The notes under the pieces: generated by a model
The model's input: only the letters and a program-made list of their open reading frames with translations
Database searches by the model: none
Told to the model about the DNA's origin: nothing
DNA from: Deltaproteobacteria bacterium
Lineage (GTDB): Bacteria; Myxococcota_A; Polyangia; Haliangiales; Haliangiaceae
Reading direction: 5' to 3'
DNA length: 35,734 bases
Assembly: GCA_013812655.1 (NCBI GenBank)
Contig: JACCTC010000125.1
Span: forward strand, 1 to 35,734
Translations under genes and position numbers: made by a program
Shown: in pieces, positions 16,661 to 24,417 of the stretch
Position numbering within the stretch: the stretch's first letter is position 1
How the letters are laid out: every line of letters begins with the position of its first letter

Positions 16661-17263
16661 ATGCTCACCGACCAAGCAGACGAAGACCTGATGGTCCTGT
16701 ACCAGAAGGGCGAGGTTCGCGCCTTCGAGGTTCTGCTCTCGCGTCATCGCAAGCCGATCTACAACTTCATCCTGCGCTTCGTCGGCGACAAGGAGACCGC
16801 CGAGGATCTGCTGCAGGAAGCCTTCATGCGCGTCATCAAGGGCGCGGAGGCTTACAAGCGTCAGGCCAAGTTTACGACGTGGCTTTACACCATCGCGCGC
16901 AACCTGTGCGTTGACCAGACCAGGAGACGCAAGCATCGCAAGCATGCATCGCTGGACGCCCCGATGGACTCCAGCGACGAGAGCGGCACGTTGATGGATG
17001 TGATCCCTGGCAACGAGATGGCGAGTGATCGAAAGAGCGTGAACAAGCAGCTGCACGAGACGATGCAGCGTGCGATCGCGGCGCTCTCGGAGGAGCAGCG
17101 CGAAGTGTTCTTGATGCGCGAATTCCTCGACATGCCGTTCAAGCAGATCGCGGATGTCGTCGGCGTTCCCGAGAACACCGTGAAGAGCCGGATGCGCTAC
17201 GCACTCGAGAAGCTGCGGCTCGAGCTCGACGAATACAAGGATCTGGCGAAGGTCGCCCCGTGA
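16661..17263 (+). CDS. ECF-type RNA polymerase sigma factor
   Basis: 200 residues. Region 2 (about 10-85) contains FEVLLSRHRKPIYNFILRF, ETAEDLLQEAFMRVIKG and TWLYTIARNLCVDQ, the core-binding and -10 recognition helices. Region 4 (about 130-190) contains LSEEQREVFLMREFLDMPFK and a helix-turn-helix, VVGVPENTVKSRMRYALEKL, for -35 recognition. There is no region 1.1 or 3, as in ECF sigma factors. Its last 4 bp overlap the GTG of the next gene, an arrangement typical of sigma/anti-sigma pairs. The 11-bp repeats take the place of a normal ribosome-binding site. The regulon cannot be inferred. Confidence 0.93.
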   Translation: MLTDQADEDLMVLYQKGEVRAFEVLLSRHRKPIYNFILRFVGDKETAEDLLQEAFMRVIKGAEAYKRQAKFTTWLYTIARNLCVDQTRRRKHRKHASLDAPMDSSDESGTLMDVIPGNEMASDRKSVNKQLHETMQRAIAALSEEQREVFLMREFLDMPFKQIADVVGVPENTVKSRMRYALEKLRLELDEYKDLAKVAP

Positions 17264-18195
17264 CGGCTTCGTCGGATTCCGGCGACGACGACGAGCTCGA
17301 CGACGCCTCGCTCAGAGCGATGCGCGCGGTGTGGGTCTCGATGCGCGAGGAGGATCCGCCGGCCGCGGGCATGGCAGAGCTCCTCGCGGCGGCGCGCGCG
17401 AATGCCGAGGCGATGCAACCTCGAGCGTCCTGGTGGGAACGCTTCGCAGGGACGATGCGCCGTGCTCCGGTGCTCGCCTTCGCGACCGTCGTGCTGATGG
17501 CGGGTGGCGCGGTTCTGGTGAGTCGGACGCAGCGCGATCAGCCGGCCGTCGCGACGACGGATGACCCGAGCGCGGAGCCCACGATGACGTCGCCGACGGT
17601 GTCCAGGAGCGCGGCCGTGGTTGGCGAGCCACCGCCGGTGGAGACGACGACAGCCTCGCCCGAGGTCGCCACTCCGAGCGTCGCCGACGGTACGGACGTC
17701 GCGAATCTTCGAGGCGAGCGCGGGGGCATCGAGGAAGAGCCCGCCGGCGCCGTCAAGAAGCCGCGTCGCGCAGCCTCGCCGCCCAAGCCGAAGGCCGAGC
17801 TGGTCGAGCGCGCGCAGAAGGTTCCAACCGAATCGCCAACGGCCTCGACCGGCGGGCTGGCGATCGACCAGCCCGACACCGCAGCTGACACACCGAGCTC
17901 GACCAAGGACGCGATCGTCGCGCCGACGAAGCCGGCACCGAAGCAACCGGTCGCAGAGCCTCGGCCGGACGCAGACCGAGGCACCGTGATCGTCAACGAG
18001 TCCGAACAGCGCAAGCAGACCGAAGCTGCTCCGAAGGCGCCGTCGGTCCAGCAGCTCGCGCAGCAGGCCGAGAGTGCGGCCGCACGCAGCGACTGTCCGG
18101 CGGTGCGCGTGCTGGTCGCGCGGATCCGCAAGCAGGACGCCGCGTACTACAAGCAGCGGCTCGCGATCAACCCCGCGATCACCCGCTGTTTGTAG
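17260..18195 (+). CDS. Single-pass membrane protein, possible anti-sigma
   Basis: 311 residues, GTG start overlapping the sigma stop (GTGA). The first 65 residues are acidic then helical (ELDDASLRAMRAVWVSM; AGMAELLAAARANAEAM). A transmembrane segment follows at about 70-87 (VLAFATVVLMAGGAVLVS), then a long Pro/Thr/Ala-rich stretch. The C-terminal 45 residues (about 268-311) hold two cysteines (SDCPAVRVLVARIRKQD and ITRCL). The coupling and topology suggest control of the upstream sigma factor. The zinc anti-sigma HxxxCxxC motif is absent from the cytoplasmic part, so this would be a non-ZAS type or a different membrane partner. It converges with rnhB 14 bp away. Confidence 0.6.
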   Translation: MTASSDSGDDDELDDASLRAMRAVWVSMREEDPPAAGMAELLAAARANAEAMQPRASWWERFAGTMRRAPVLAFATVVLMAGGAVLVSRTQRDQPAVATTDDPSAEPTMTSPTVSRSAAVVGEPPPVETTTASPEVATPSVADGTDVANLRGERGGIEEEPAGAVKKPRRAASPPKPKAELVERAQKVPTESPTASTGGLAIDQPDTAADTPSSTKDAIVAPTKPAPKQPVAEPRPDADRGTVIVNESEQRKQTEAAPKAPSVQQLAQQAESAAARSDCPAVRVLVARIRKQDAAYYKQRLAINPAITRCL

Positions 18196-18209
18196 CGATC
18201 GAGCGTCGA

Positions 18210-19028
18210 TCAGCTCGGCAGGATGTCGTCGCCCGGCAAGACACGGTCCGTGGGCAGGACGCCGCTGGCGAACAGCTCGACCTGTGGTCCCTTGAGCTGG
18301 ACGTCGCCAATCAGATCGATCACGAACGGGTAGGGCCAGCTCAGTCGAGCCTCGGCCGGGAGGCGACCGTACTTCTCGACGTACGCGCGCACCCACTTGC
18401 GAGTCGCGGCGTTCGCGTAGCCGCCGCCGCCGATCGGGCCGAGCTCCTCTTCGTACTGCTGCTTGATCGCGAGGAAGCGCTGGTCGCGGATCACCTTGGC
18501 GACGACAGACGCTGCGGCCACAGCGGCGTGCTTCTCCTCGGCGCGATCGTGAGACTCGAAGCGTTCGAAGCGCTGGCAGAGCGGCGCGAACATGCGCTTG
18601 CCGTCGGCGATGATCTTGTCGAGCTGCAGCTCGAGGACGCCGAGCTCGGTGTACGCGCGCTCGATCATCTTGATCGCGAGCTCGCGCTCGAGGACGTTGA
18701 GCTCGCCACGCTGCACGCGCTCGTCGATCTCGGTGTGCTCGACCTCGACGGCGATCACGAACTTCGCGCGCGCGCGGATCATCTGGTCGAGCTCGCAGCG
18801 GATCGCGTGCGCATCGTCACCAGCGCCATATGTCTTGGAATCGCTGAGGCCCGCGCGGGTCAGGATCGCAGCGGAGCGCGAGTCGAGCGCGACCGCGGCC
18901 ATCACCATCGGTCCGATCGCCGGGCCGCGTCCCGCTTCATCGATCCCGAGCGTCAGCCGGTTCGGGATCGGTCCGGTCCCTCTACCAGTACCGCTCGCAA
19001 ACTTGCTAGGAGGTTTCGCGCGCGCCAT
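18210..19028 (-). CDS. rnhB: Ribonuclease HII, archaeal-type signature
   Basis: 272 residues. The active-site block is GIDEAGRGPAIGPMV (Asp30, Glu31), then DSK (63-65), IIADG (Asp142) and AAASVVAKVIRD (Asp182), the carboxylates that bind two metal ions. It cuts the RNA strand of RNA-DNA hybrids and single ribonucleotides in DNA. The wording GPAIGPMV, and YANAATRKWV followed by ARLSWPYPF near the end, are closer to archaeal/eukaryotic RNase H2 than to the usual bacterial GVDEVGRGPLAGPVV. The C-terminal 30 residues extend beyond the catalytic fold. It lies 46 bp downstream of the TPR-dynamin gene on the same strand and may be cotranscribed with it. Confidence 0.93.
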   Translation of the reverse strand: MARAKPPSKFASGTGRGTGPIPNRLTLGIDEAGRGPAIGPMVMAAVALDSRSAAILTRAGLSDSKTYGAGDDAHAIRCELDQMIRARAKFVIAVEVEHTEIDERVQRGELNVLERELAIKMIERAYTELGVLELQLDKIIADGKRMFAPLCQRFERFESHDRAEEKHAAVAAASVVAKVIRDQRFLAIKQQYEEELGPIGGGGYANAATRKWVRAYVEKYGRLPAEARLSWPYPFVIDLIGDVQLKGPQVELFASGVLPTDRVLPGDDILPS

Positions 19029-19074
19029 GTCGGACCGAGGGTCGCGACACTACAACATCGAAGATCTACCGTCT

Positions 19075-21972
19075 CTACGAAACACCGGCCGCTGCGATCT
19101 CGAGGGCGCGGCTGATCCCGACCTCGAGATCGAAGGCCTGGACATCGGCGACCGCGCCCCAGTGCTCGAGCCGGCGCGCCAAGGCATTCAGCGCGTCGCT
19201 GGCCGCCCGGGACAGTGGTTCTCCGAGCTCGCGGTCGAGATCCGGCGCCGAGCGCACGAGCGCGTGATAGACGGCGTCCTCGGCGAGCTCGAGGCGAGGG
19301 ACACGATCGCGGAAGAACACCTCGACGTAACCACCTTCGAGGTAGCCGCGCAGATACGCACGCGCGCGGTCGAACACGCGGGACAGCGCGAGGCCGATCC
19401 GATCGTCGGCGGCACGCTGGAGATCGCCGACGACATCGACCCCGAGCGCCCGTGCGAGCGTGCGTGCCGCGGCCTCGGCGACCTTGCTGCGCGCGAGCAG
19501 ATCGTCGGCGACCCGGCGGCGTCCCGCGTCGATGCCGGTATCGAAGCCCGACTGCAAGAGCGCGATCAGGTAATCCCGATCGGCGTCGGTGGCGGTGTGC
19601 GACGAGAACGGAAGCCGGCGCGGGCGGACCAGATCGAGGACCTCGCGTGCCGCGCGGCGATACAGCGTGGCGGTCAGCTCCGAGAGCGCCTTGCGCTCGG
19701 CCAGCACCGAATCGGCGGCGAACGAGCGGGCCGACGCGATCAGCTGGTCGCGGCCGGCGCGTGCCGCGTCGGAGGCGCCCTGAGCCTCGACACGCCGCGC
19801 CTCGATCACGCGCTGCGCCTCGCCGAGCACGTGGCGGAGCGTGCGCGCGCAGGCGTCGCGCTTGAGCTGGCGTGCCTGCTGGAAGAACCGCTCCTCGAGC
19901 GCGCCGGCAAGCGCTGACCAGTTGCCATCGGGTCGCTCGCCGGGCCCTGCCTCGGGCTTCGCGGCCGGCTGTGTCGGATCGCCGGGGCGATCCTGCTTCT
20001 TCCAGTCGAGCGCTCGGCGCGCCGAGAACGGGACGATGGCCTCGACCAGCTCGCCGAGCTCGCCGGTGATGAACGTGACGACCTCGTCGGTCTCGCTCGC
20101 CGACAGCTGGTCGGCCTTGTTGAGGACGCCGAGGACGCGCTTGCCTTCCTCGCGGATCGCCGCGAGCGCGAGCTTCTCGCTCGCCTTGCCGCCCTGCGCG
20201 GCGGTGAACACCCAGACGACCGCGTCGGCCTTGCCGATGAACGCGCGCGCGGTGGCCTCGTGCTCGGGCTGGATCGAGTTGAGTCCCGGCGTGTCGACGA
20301 TGTTGATCTTCTCGAGCTGCGGCAGCGGCACGAGGATCTCGACGCGATCGATCGCGCGCGCAGCCTCCGCAGTCAGCGCGCGGAGGTGTGTCATCAGCGC
20401 ATCCCAGCCCAGCTCGAGCGTCGTGCCGTCGGCGGTGATGATCCGGCCACCGCGCTCGCGGCCGTAACGAACGACGTTGATCGTCGCGGTCGTCGGGGTG
20501 ATCCCGGTCGGCGCGACGTCGGCACCGATGAACGCGTTGACGAACGACGACTTGCCGCTCGAGAACTCGCCCATCACGGTGACCAGCAGCGGCTGATCGA
20601 GGTTCGCGGCAGCGCGCGCGACATCGCCGACGAGGTGTCCGAGCTCGCGCCGCCCCTCGACGATCCGCTCGACGAACCGCGCCAGCTCGGCGATCTCGCC
20701 GCTCGGCGTGCCGACGGCCGCGGCCCGCGCGTCGGTCAGGATCTGGCGGGCGCGCCCGTGGTGGGGATCGACACGCAGCGCGGCGAGGGCGGAGGTCGCG
20801 GCCTTCGCAGGATCGCTGGCGAGCACGAGACGCGCGAGGGCGACGTGGGCATCGACATCGTCGCGTGCTGCCGCGACCTCGAACAGCGCGCGCGCAGCCT
20901 CGGGCTGGCCTTCGATCATCGCGGTGCCGCGAGCGACCAGCGCGCGGACGTCGGCGGGATCCGCACCGAGCAGGTCGTTGCCCCACTGCAGCGCCCGCGT
21001 CGCATCACCTGCCTCGATCGCGGTGTCGACGGCGCAGCGCAGGACGTCGAGGCCCGCGCCGAGGGCGAGCGCCCGGTCGTAGCTGGCGAGCGCGGCTTCG
21101 AGGTTGCCGATCCCGCGATGCGCGCCCGCGAGCTTCGCGTGGATATCGGGCCGCTTCGACTCCGCCTGCAGCGCCTCGAGGTAGTAGCCGTGCGCGCGGA
21201 TCGGATCGCGCTGCGCGAGCGCGGCGTCGCCCTGGGCGATCACGATGTCGACGCGGCGCTGAGCGCCAAGTGGCGTGCCGTCGGTGTCGGCGATCGCGCG
21301 GGCCTTCGCGAGCCGCTCGCTGGCGAGCGCCGGAGCATCCTCGAGGAGCGAGAGCCGGCCGAGCCCGTAGAGTGCGAGCACCGGAGGCTGGACCGCCGCG
21401 GCCGCGCGCTCGAGGTGACGGAGCGCCTCGTCGAGCGACCCGCTGTCCGCGACGATCGCCTCACCAAGCGACGCGCGCGCCTCGAGATCATCGCCGTCCT
21501 CGGTGACCGCCTTGCGCAGCTCGCGGATCGCCTTGTCGAGATCGCCGCGCCGGCGCCACGCGATGCCGAGCCCGCGGTAGGCATCCGCGAGGATCGCGCG
21601 ATCACCGCCGGCCTCCGCGACCGCGCGTCCGAGCGACGAGATCGCGACCTCGTAGCGACCGAGCGCGACCAGCGCGAGCCCGTGGCCGACCAGCGCCGTC
21701 GGATCACCGGGCCGTAACTTGAGCGCGCGCTCGAGTGCGTCGCGGGCGCGCTCCGGATCACGCGACACCAGGCGGGCCTCGCCGAGCAGGATCAACGCCT
21801 GACCATGATCGGGCTTGGCGACGAGCAGCGCCTCGAGCACGTCGATCGCGCCGGCAATATCACCAGCAACGAGCAGCAGCTGCGCCTGGTTCAGCTGGTC
21901 GCGGTATTCGTCGAGGACGAGCTCGCCGGCGAGGTCTCCCAGCCGGCGTTGCACGCGCGTCCACAGCGACAT
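19075..21972 (-). CDS. TPR-dynamin-like GTPase
   Basis: 965 residues. Residues 20-420 are about ten TPR units (ALILLGEARLVSRDPERARD; ALVGHGLALVALGRYEVAIS). A dynamin-family GTPase follows: G1 GEFSSGKSS (468-476), G2 TPTT (about 492), G3 DTPG (560-563), G4 NKAD (618-621). Long helical segments to the C-terminus form the probable stalk, with a candidate hydrophobic lipid-binding stretch hard to place by eye. Bacterial dynamin-like proteins bind and reshape membranes in a GTP-dependent way. Fusion to TPRs suggests recruitment to a protein complex. It lies downstream of the paired lipoproteins and upstream of rnhB. A second dynamin-like gene lies about 2.4 kb away, and the GTPase cores are alike (shared GADxxPTGITPTTAxIN). 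Confidence 0.87.
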   Translation of the reverse strand: MSLWTRVQRRLGDLAGELVLDEYRDQLNQAQLLLVAGDIAGAIDVLEALLVAKPDHGQALILLGEARLVSRDPERARDALERALKLRPGDPTALVGHGLALVALGRYEVAISSLGRAVAEAGGDRAILADAYRGLGIAWRRRGDLDKAIRELRKAVTEDGDDLEARASLGEAIVADSGSLDEALRHLERAAAAVQPPVLALYGLGRLSLLEDAPALASERLAKARAIADTDGTPLGAQRRVDIVIAQGDAALAQRDPIRAHGYYLEALQAESKRPDIHAKLAGAHRGIGNLEAALASYDRALALGAGLDVLRCAVDTAIEAGDATRALQWGNDLLGADPADVRALVARGTAMIEGQPEAARALFEVAAARDDVDAHVALARLVLASDPAKAATSALAALRVDPHHGRARQILTDARAAAVGTPSGEIAELARFVERIVEGRRELGHLVGDVARAAANLDQPLLVTVMGEFSSGKSSFVNAFIGADVAPTGITPTTATINVVRYGRERGGRIITADGTTLELGWDALMTHLRALTAEAARAIDRVEILVPLPQLEKINIVDTPGLNSIQPEHEATARAFIGKADAVVWVFTAAQGGKASEKLALAAIREEGKRVLGVLNKADQLSASETDEVVTFITGELGELVEAIVPFSARRALDWKKQDRPGDPTQPAAKPEAGPGERPDGNWSALAGALEERFFQQARQLKRDACARTLRHVLGEAQRVIEARRVEAQGASDAARAGRDQLIASARSFAADSVLAERKALSELTATLYRRAAREVLDLVRPRRLPFSSHTATDADRDYLIALLQSGFDTGIDAGRRRVADDLLARSKVAEAAARTLARALGVDVVGDLQRAADDRIGLALSRVFDRARAYLRGYLEGGYVEVFFRDRVPRLELAEDAVYHALVRSAPDLDRELGEPLSRAASDALNALARRLEHWGAVADVQAFDLEVGISRALEIAAAGVS

Positions 21973-22048
21973 GAAGGCAGCCTACAGCGCAGGTTGCCAG
22001 CGCGCGAGTCGACCCTGCATGTTCGAGGCGCGGCCGGCGTCGGTTCGA

Positions 22049-23056
22049 TCAGCGGGAACCGGAGAACGACGCGGGCGCGTGGCGAAGACCGAGGCCGATG
22101 TTGAGCTCGGCGTCCCACACGCCGTCGATGATGCGGTCGCCGTAGCCATCGGCATCGTCGTCGACGAGCTGCGCGGTGCCGCTCGCGAAGTGAAACACCT
22201 CGAGACGGAACGCCGCGATCCGGTCGTGCGTGATGTCGACGAGTGCGTCGAGGCCGCCGTTGCAGATCGCCTTGATCTCGGTCGCGTGCCCGACGCAGGC
22301 ATTGAGGACGCACTTGCTGGCGATCGCGTTCGCGAGCGCGGGGCAGTTGATGGCGTTGCCGAGCGTGGTGCGAATGTCGGCGCCGAACAGCGAGGTCGAC
22401 GCATGCTCGAGACCCTGCCACGCGTACTCGCCGTAGTTGAGCCCGAAGTGCTGCTCGCCAAAGCTCATGAAGCCGCCCTCGACGACCTCGATCGACGGTT
22501 GCTGCGTGAGGATGTCGCCCGCGAGGCCCCCGATCGGCAGCTTGAAGTCGATCCCGGCGGGCGTGAGATCGATCGCGGCGAGGCGGTGGGTGACCTCAGG
22601 TCCGAGGATCGACATCTCGCTATCGACCGCGAACTCCGACAGCGCGAACTCGGCGAGCATGGCGAGCTCGCCGGCGTAGGTCATGATCGGCTTGCCGTTG
22701 ATCTTGACCTTCGCGACCTCGTCGTTGATCCAGCCCTCGAGCTTGTCCTCGAGCACCGCCGGGAGGACATCGCGGATGATGCCAACGGCCGGGACGCCCT
22801 GTTGCTCGGCGAGGTCGAACAGCGCCTTCCCGGGGTTCGTCGAGAACGTACGCAGCGTGGCGACCGCGCTGGCGATCTGCGGCGGGAGCACGGCCTCGAC
22901 CGTGAAATCGATCCTGGTCTGGAGCTGGTACGGCGACGTCTTCGCCGGCACCGGGTTCTCGGGGGTCCCGCCGTCCTCGTTCGCGTCATCTCCCGACGTG
23001 CCGCAGCCAAGCGAGAGGGAGATAGTCAGCAGCGAAGCGACGAGAGCTGTGCGCAT
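22049..23056 (-). CDS. Cys-rich lipoprotein, paralogue A
   Basis: 335 residues. The ATG at 23056 follows a strong GGGAGGAC ribosome-binding site. MRTALVASLLTISLSLGCG is a lipoprotein signal (Cys18). A short acidic linker precedes a domain starting TRIDFTVEAVLPPQIASAV that contains FSTNPGKALFDLAE and LEDKLEGWINDEVAK. The C-terminal part has a four-Cys block (NCPALANAIASKC, NACVGH, AICNGG) and ends WDAELNIGLGLRHAPASFSG. It is clearly homologous, along its whole length, to the adjacent upstream gene, so the pair arose by tandem duplication. I do not recognise the family; the even number of conserved cysteines suggests disulphides in an extracytoplasmic domain. Confidence 0.78.
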   Translation of the reverse strand: MRTALVASLLTISLSLGCGTSGDDANEDGGTPENPVPAKTSPYQLQTRIDFTVEAVLPPQIASAVATLRTFSTNPGKALFDLAEQQGVPAVGIIRDVLPAVLEDKLEGWINDEVAKVKINGKPIMTYAGELAMLAEFALSEFAVDSEMSILGPEVTHRLAAIDLTPAGIDFKLPIGGLAGDILTQQPSIEVVEGGFMSFGEQHFGLNYGEYAWQGLEHASTSLFGADIRTTLGNAINCPALANAIASKCVLNACVGHATEIKAICNGGLDALVDITHDRIAAFRLEVFHFASGTAQLVDDDADGYGDRIIDGVWDAELNIGLGLRHAPASFSGSR

Positions 23057-23221
23057 GTCCTCCCACACAGCAAGCGCTCGGCCAGTCCGTGGCCTCGTGC
23101 AAGTGCTCGTACCTGTGGAATTGCCGCAGTGCATTGCGCCGCAACCATGGTGAGGTCGGACACCGATCGGGTGCCCACAGCCTCGCGCGCGTCCCGCGGG
23201 ACTCGGGCCCCACGGCTGCCG

Positions 23222-24271
23222 CTAGCGGGTCGCGGAGAAGGTCGCCGGCGCGTTCCGCAGGCCCTGGCCGACGTTGATCTGCGCCTGCCAGACGCCGGTC
23301 ATCGCCTCGACGGTACCGTCACGCGTGACCGCGTCGACGAGGGTCGCCATACCGCGTGCGAGCGAGAGCGCGTCGAGCTTCTTCTCGGCGAACCTGGCGT
23401 GGACGCGCTCGACAACCTCGTCGAGGCCGCGCTCGCAGATCTCGAGCAGCTCGGGGCGGTGACCGACGCAGTAGCCCCATGCACACTTGTTCGAGATCGT
23501 GGTGGCGAGGGCAGGGCAGTTGACTGCCGTGCCGATCAGGCCGCGGATGTCGGTACCGTACGCCGCGCGCGTGTTGGCCTCGAGCGCCTGCCAGACGTAC
23601 TCGCCGTAGGGCAGCGCGAAGCCGTGCGCGCCGAGCTCGAGGGTCTCGGCGGTCATTGTACAAGTCGTGGTCGCGGTGCGAACCTCGGCATGCAGCGCGG
23701 CGAGCGAGAACTGCGCGGCGAGGCCCGCAGGCGCGAGGTCGAGCGTGACGAGCGAGTGGGTCGCGGTCGTGCCATCGATCGCGAGCTCGCTATCGATCGC
23801 GAACGTGGTCAGGCTGAGCTCGGCAAGCGCCGCGATGTCGCCCGCGATCTGGGTGATCGGCACGCCGTTGACCGTGACCTTCGCGATCTCGCCGTTGATC
23901 CAGCCCTCGAGCTTCTCCTCGACGTACTGGGGCAGCGCGTCGCGGATGTCCTGGACGGCCGAGACACCGGCGTCTTCGGCGGTGTCGAACATCGTGCGCG
24001 CGGGGTTCGTCGAGAAGTCGCGAAGGGTCACGACCATGTCGTGCGCGGTCGCGGGCAGCACCGCTTCGACGGTCAGGTCGATCTCGGTGCGCACACGGTA
24101 GGTGCCATCGACAACCGGCGTGACCGGGGTCTGCGGCTCGGTATCGGTGTCGGTCTCCGTGGTCGTGTCGGCGGTGTCGATGTCGTCGTCTGCGGGCGCA
24201 ACGCAACCGATGGTGGTGGCGGCCATGGAAACGACGAGAGCGGCGAGCAGGAAGGCGCTGACGATTCGCAT
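23222..24271 (-). CDS. Cys-rich lipoprotein, paralogue B
   Basis: 349 residues. The signal MRIVSAFLLAALVVSMAA runs to the lipidated Cys23 (TIGC). A low-complexity Asp/Thr linker (TADTTTETDTDTEPQ) sets the domain off from the membrane. Conserved with paralogue A: TEIDLTVEAVLP, FSTNPARTMFDTAEDAG, VEEKLEGWINGEIAKV, the four-Cys block (NCPALATTISNKC, GYCVGH, EICERG) and WQAQINVGQGLRNAPATFS. It also has an extra Cys (TTTCTMTAE) in the middle. The gene is 165 bp upstream of paralogue A and about 145 bp downstream of the dynamin-like gene. No recognised family; probably an outer-membrane or periplasm-facing lipoprotein. Confidence 0.78.
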   Translation of the reverse strand: MRIVSAFLLAALVVSMAATTIGCVAPADDDIDTADTTTETDTDTEPQTPVTPVVDGTYRVRTEIDLTVEAVLPATAHDMVVTLRDFSTNPARTMFDTAEDAGVSAVQDIRDALPQYVEEKLEGWINGEIAKVTVNGVPITQIAGDIAALAELSLTTFAIDSELAIDGTTATHSLVTLDLAPAGLAAQFSLAALHAEVRTATTTCTMTAETLELGAHGFALPYGEYVWQALEANTRAAYGTDIRGLIGTAVNCPALATTISNKCAWGYCVGHRPELLEICERGLDEVVERVHARFAEKKLDALSLARGMATLVDAVTRDGTVEAMTGVWQAQINVGQGLRNAPATFSATR

Positions 24272-24378
24272 GTCATGACCAACGAGCAAGAGCTTTGCCG
24301 AGGTCAGATTGCAGTAAATCCAAACGCTTACGGTAACCGCTGGTGAATGCCGCAGCTCGCCGTGTCAGCTCTCCAGGC

Positions 24379-24393
24379 CGTTGCGTGGCAACG
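24379..24393. terminator. Small hairpin after dynamin-like gene
   Basis: CGTTGC and GCAACG form a perfect 6-bp stem with a 3-base loop, about 25 bp beyond the stop codon of the minus-strand GTPase gene. There is no T-run, so it is at best a weak candidate terminator. Confidence 0.25.
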
Positions 24394-24417
24394 ACCGGCA
24401 CCGACACCGCCGGCCGA

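Noticed and set aside
20260-21717. 485-codon open frame antisense to the TPR-dynamin gene
   Set aside because: A shadow of a TPR coding region; no domain recognised.
21815-24346. 843-codon open frame on the plus strand
   Set aside because: It lies opposite the lipoprotein pair and the TPR-dynamin gene, which have signal peptides and recognised motifs. High GC content leaves long empty frames; its translation is low-complexity Arg/Val/Asp.
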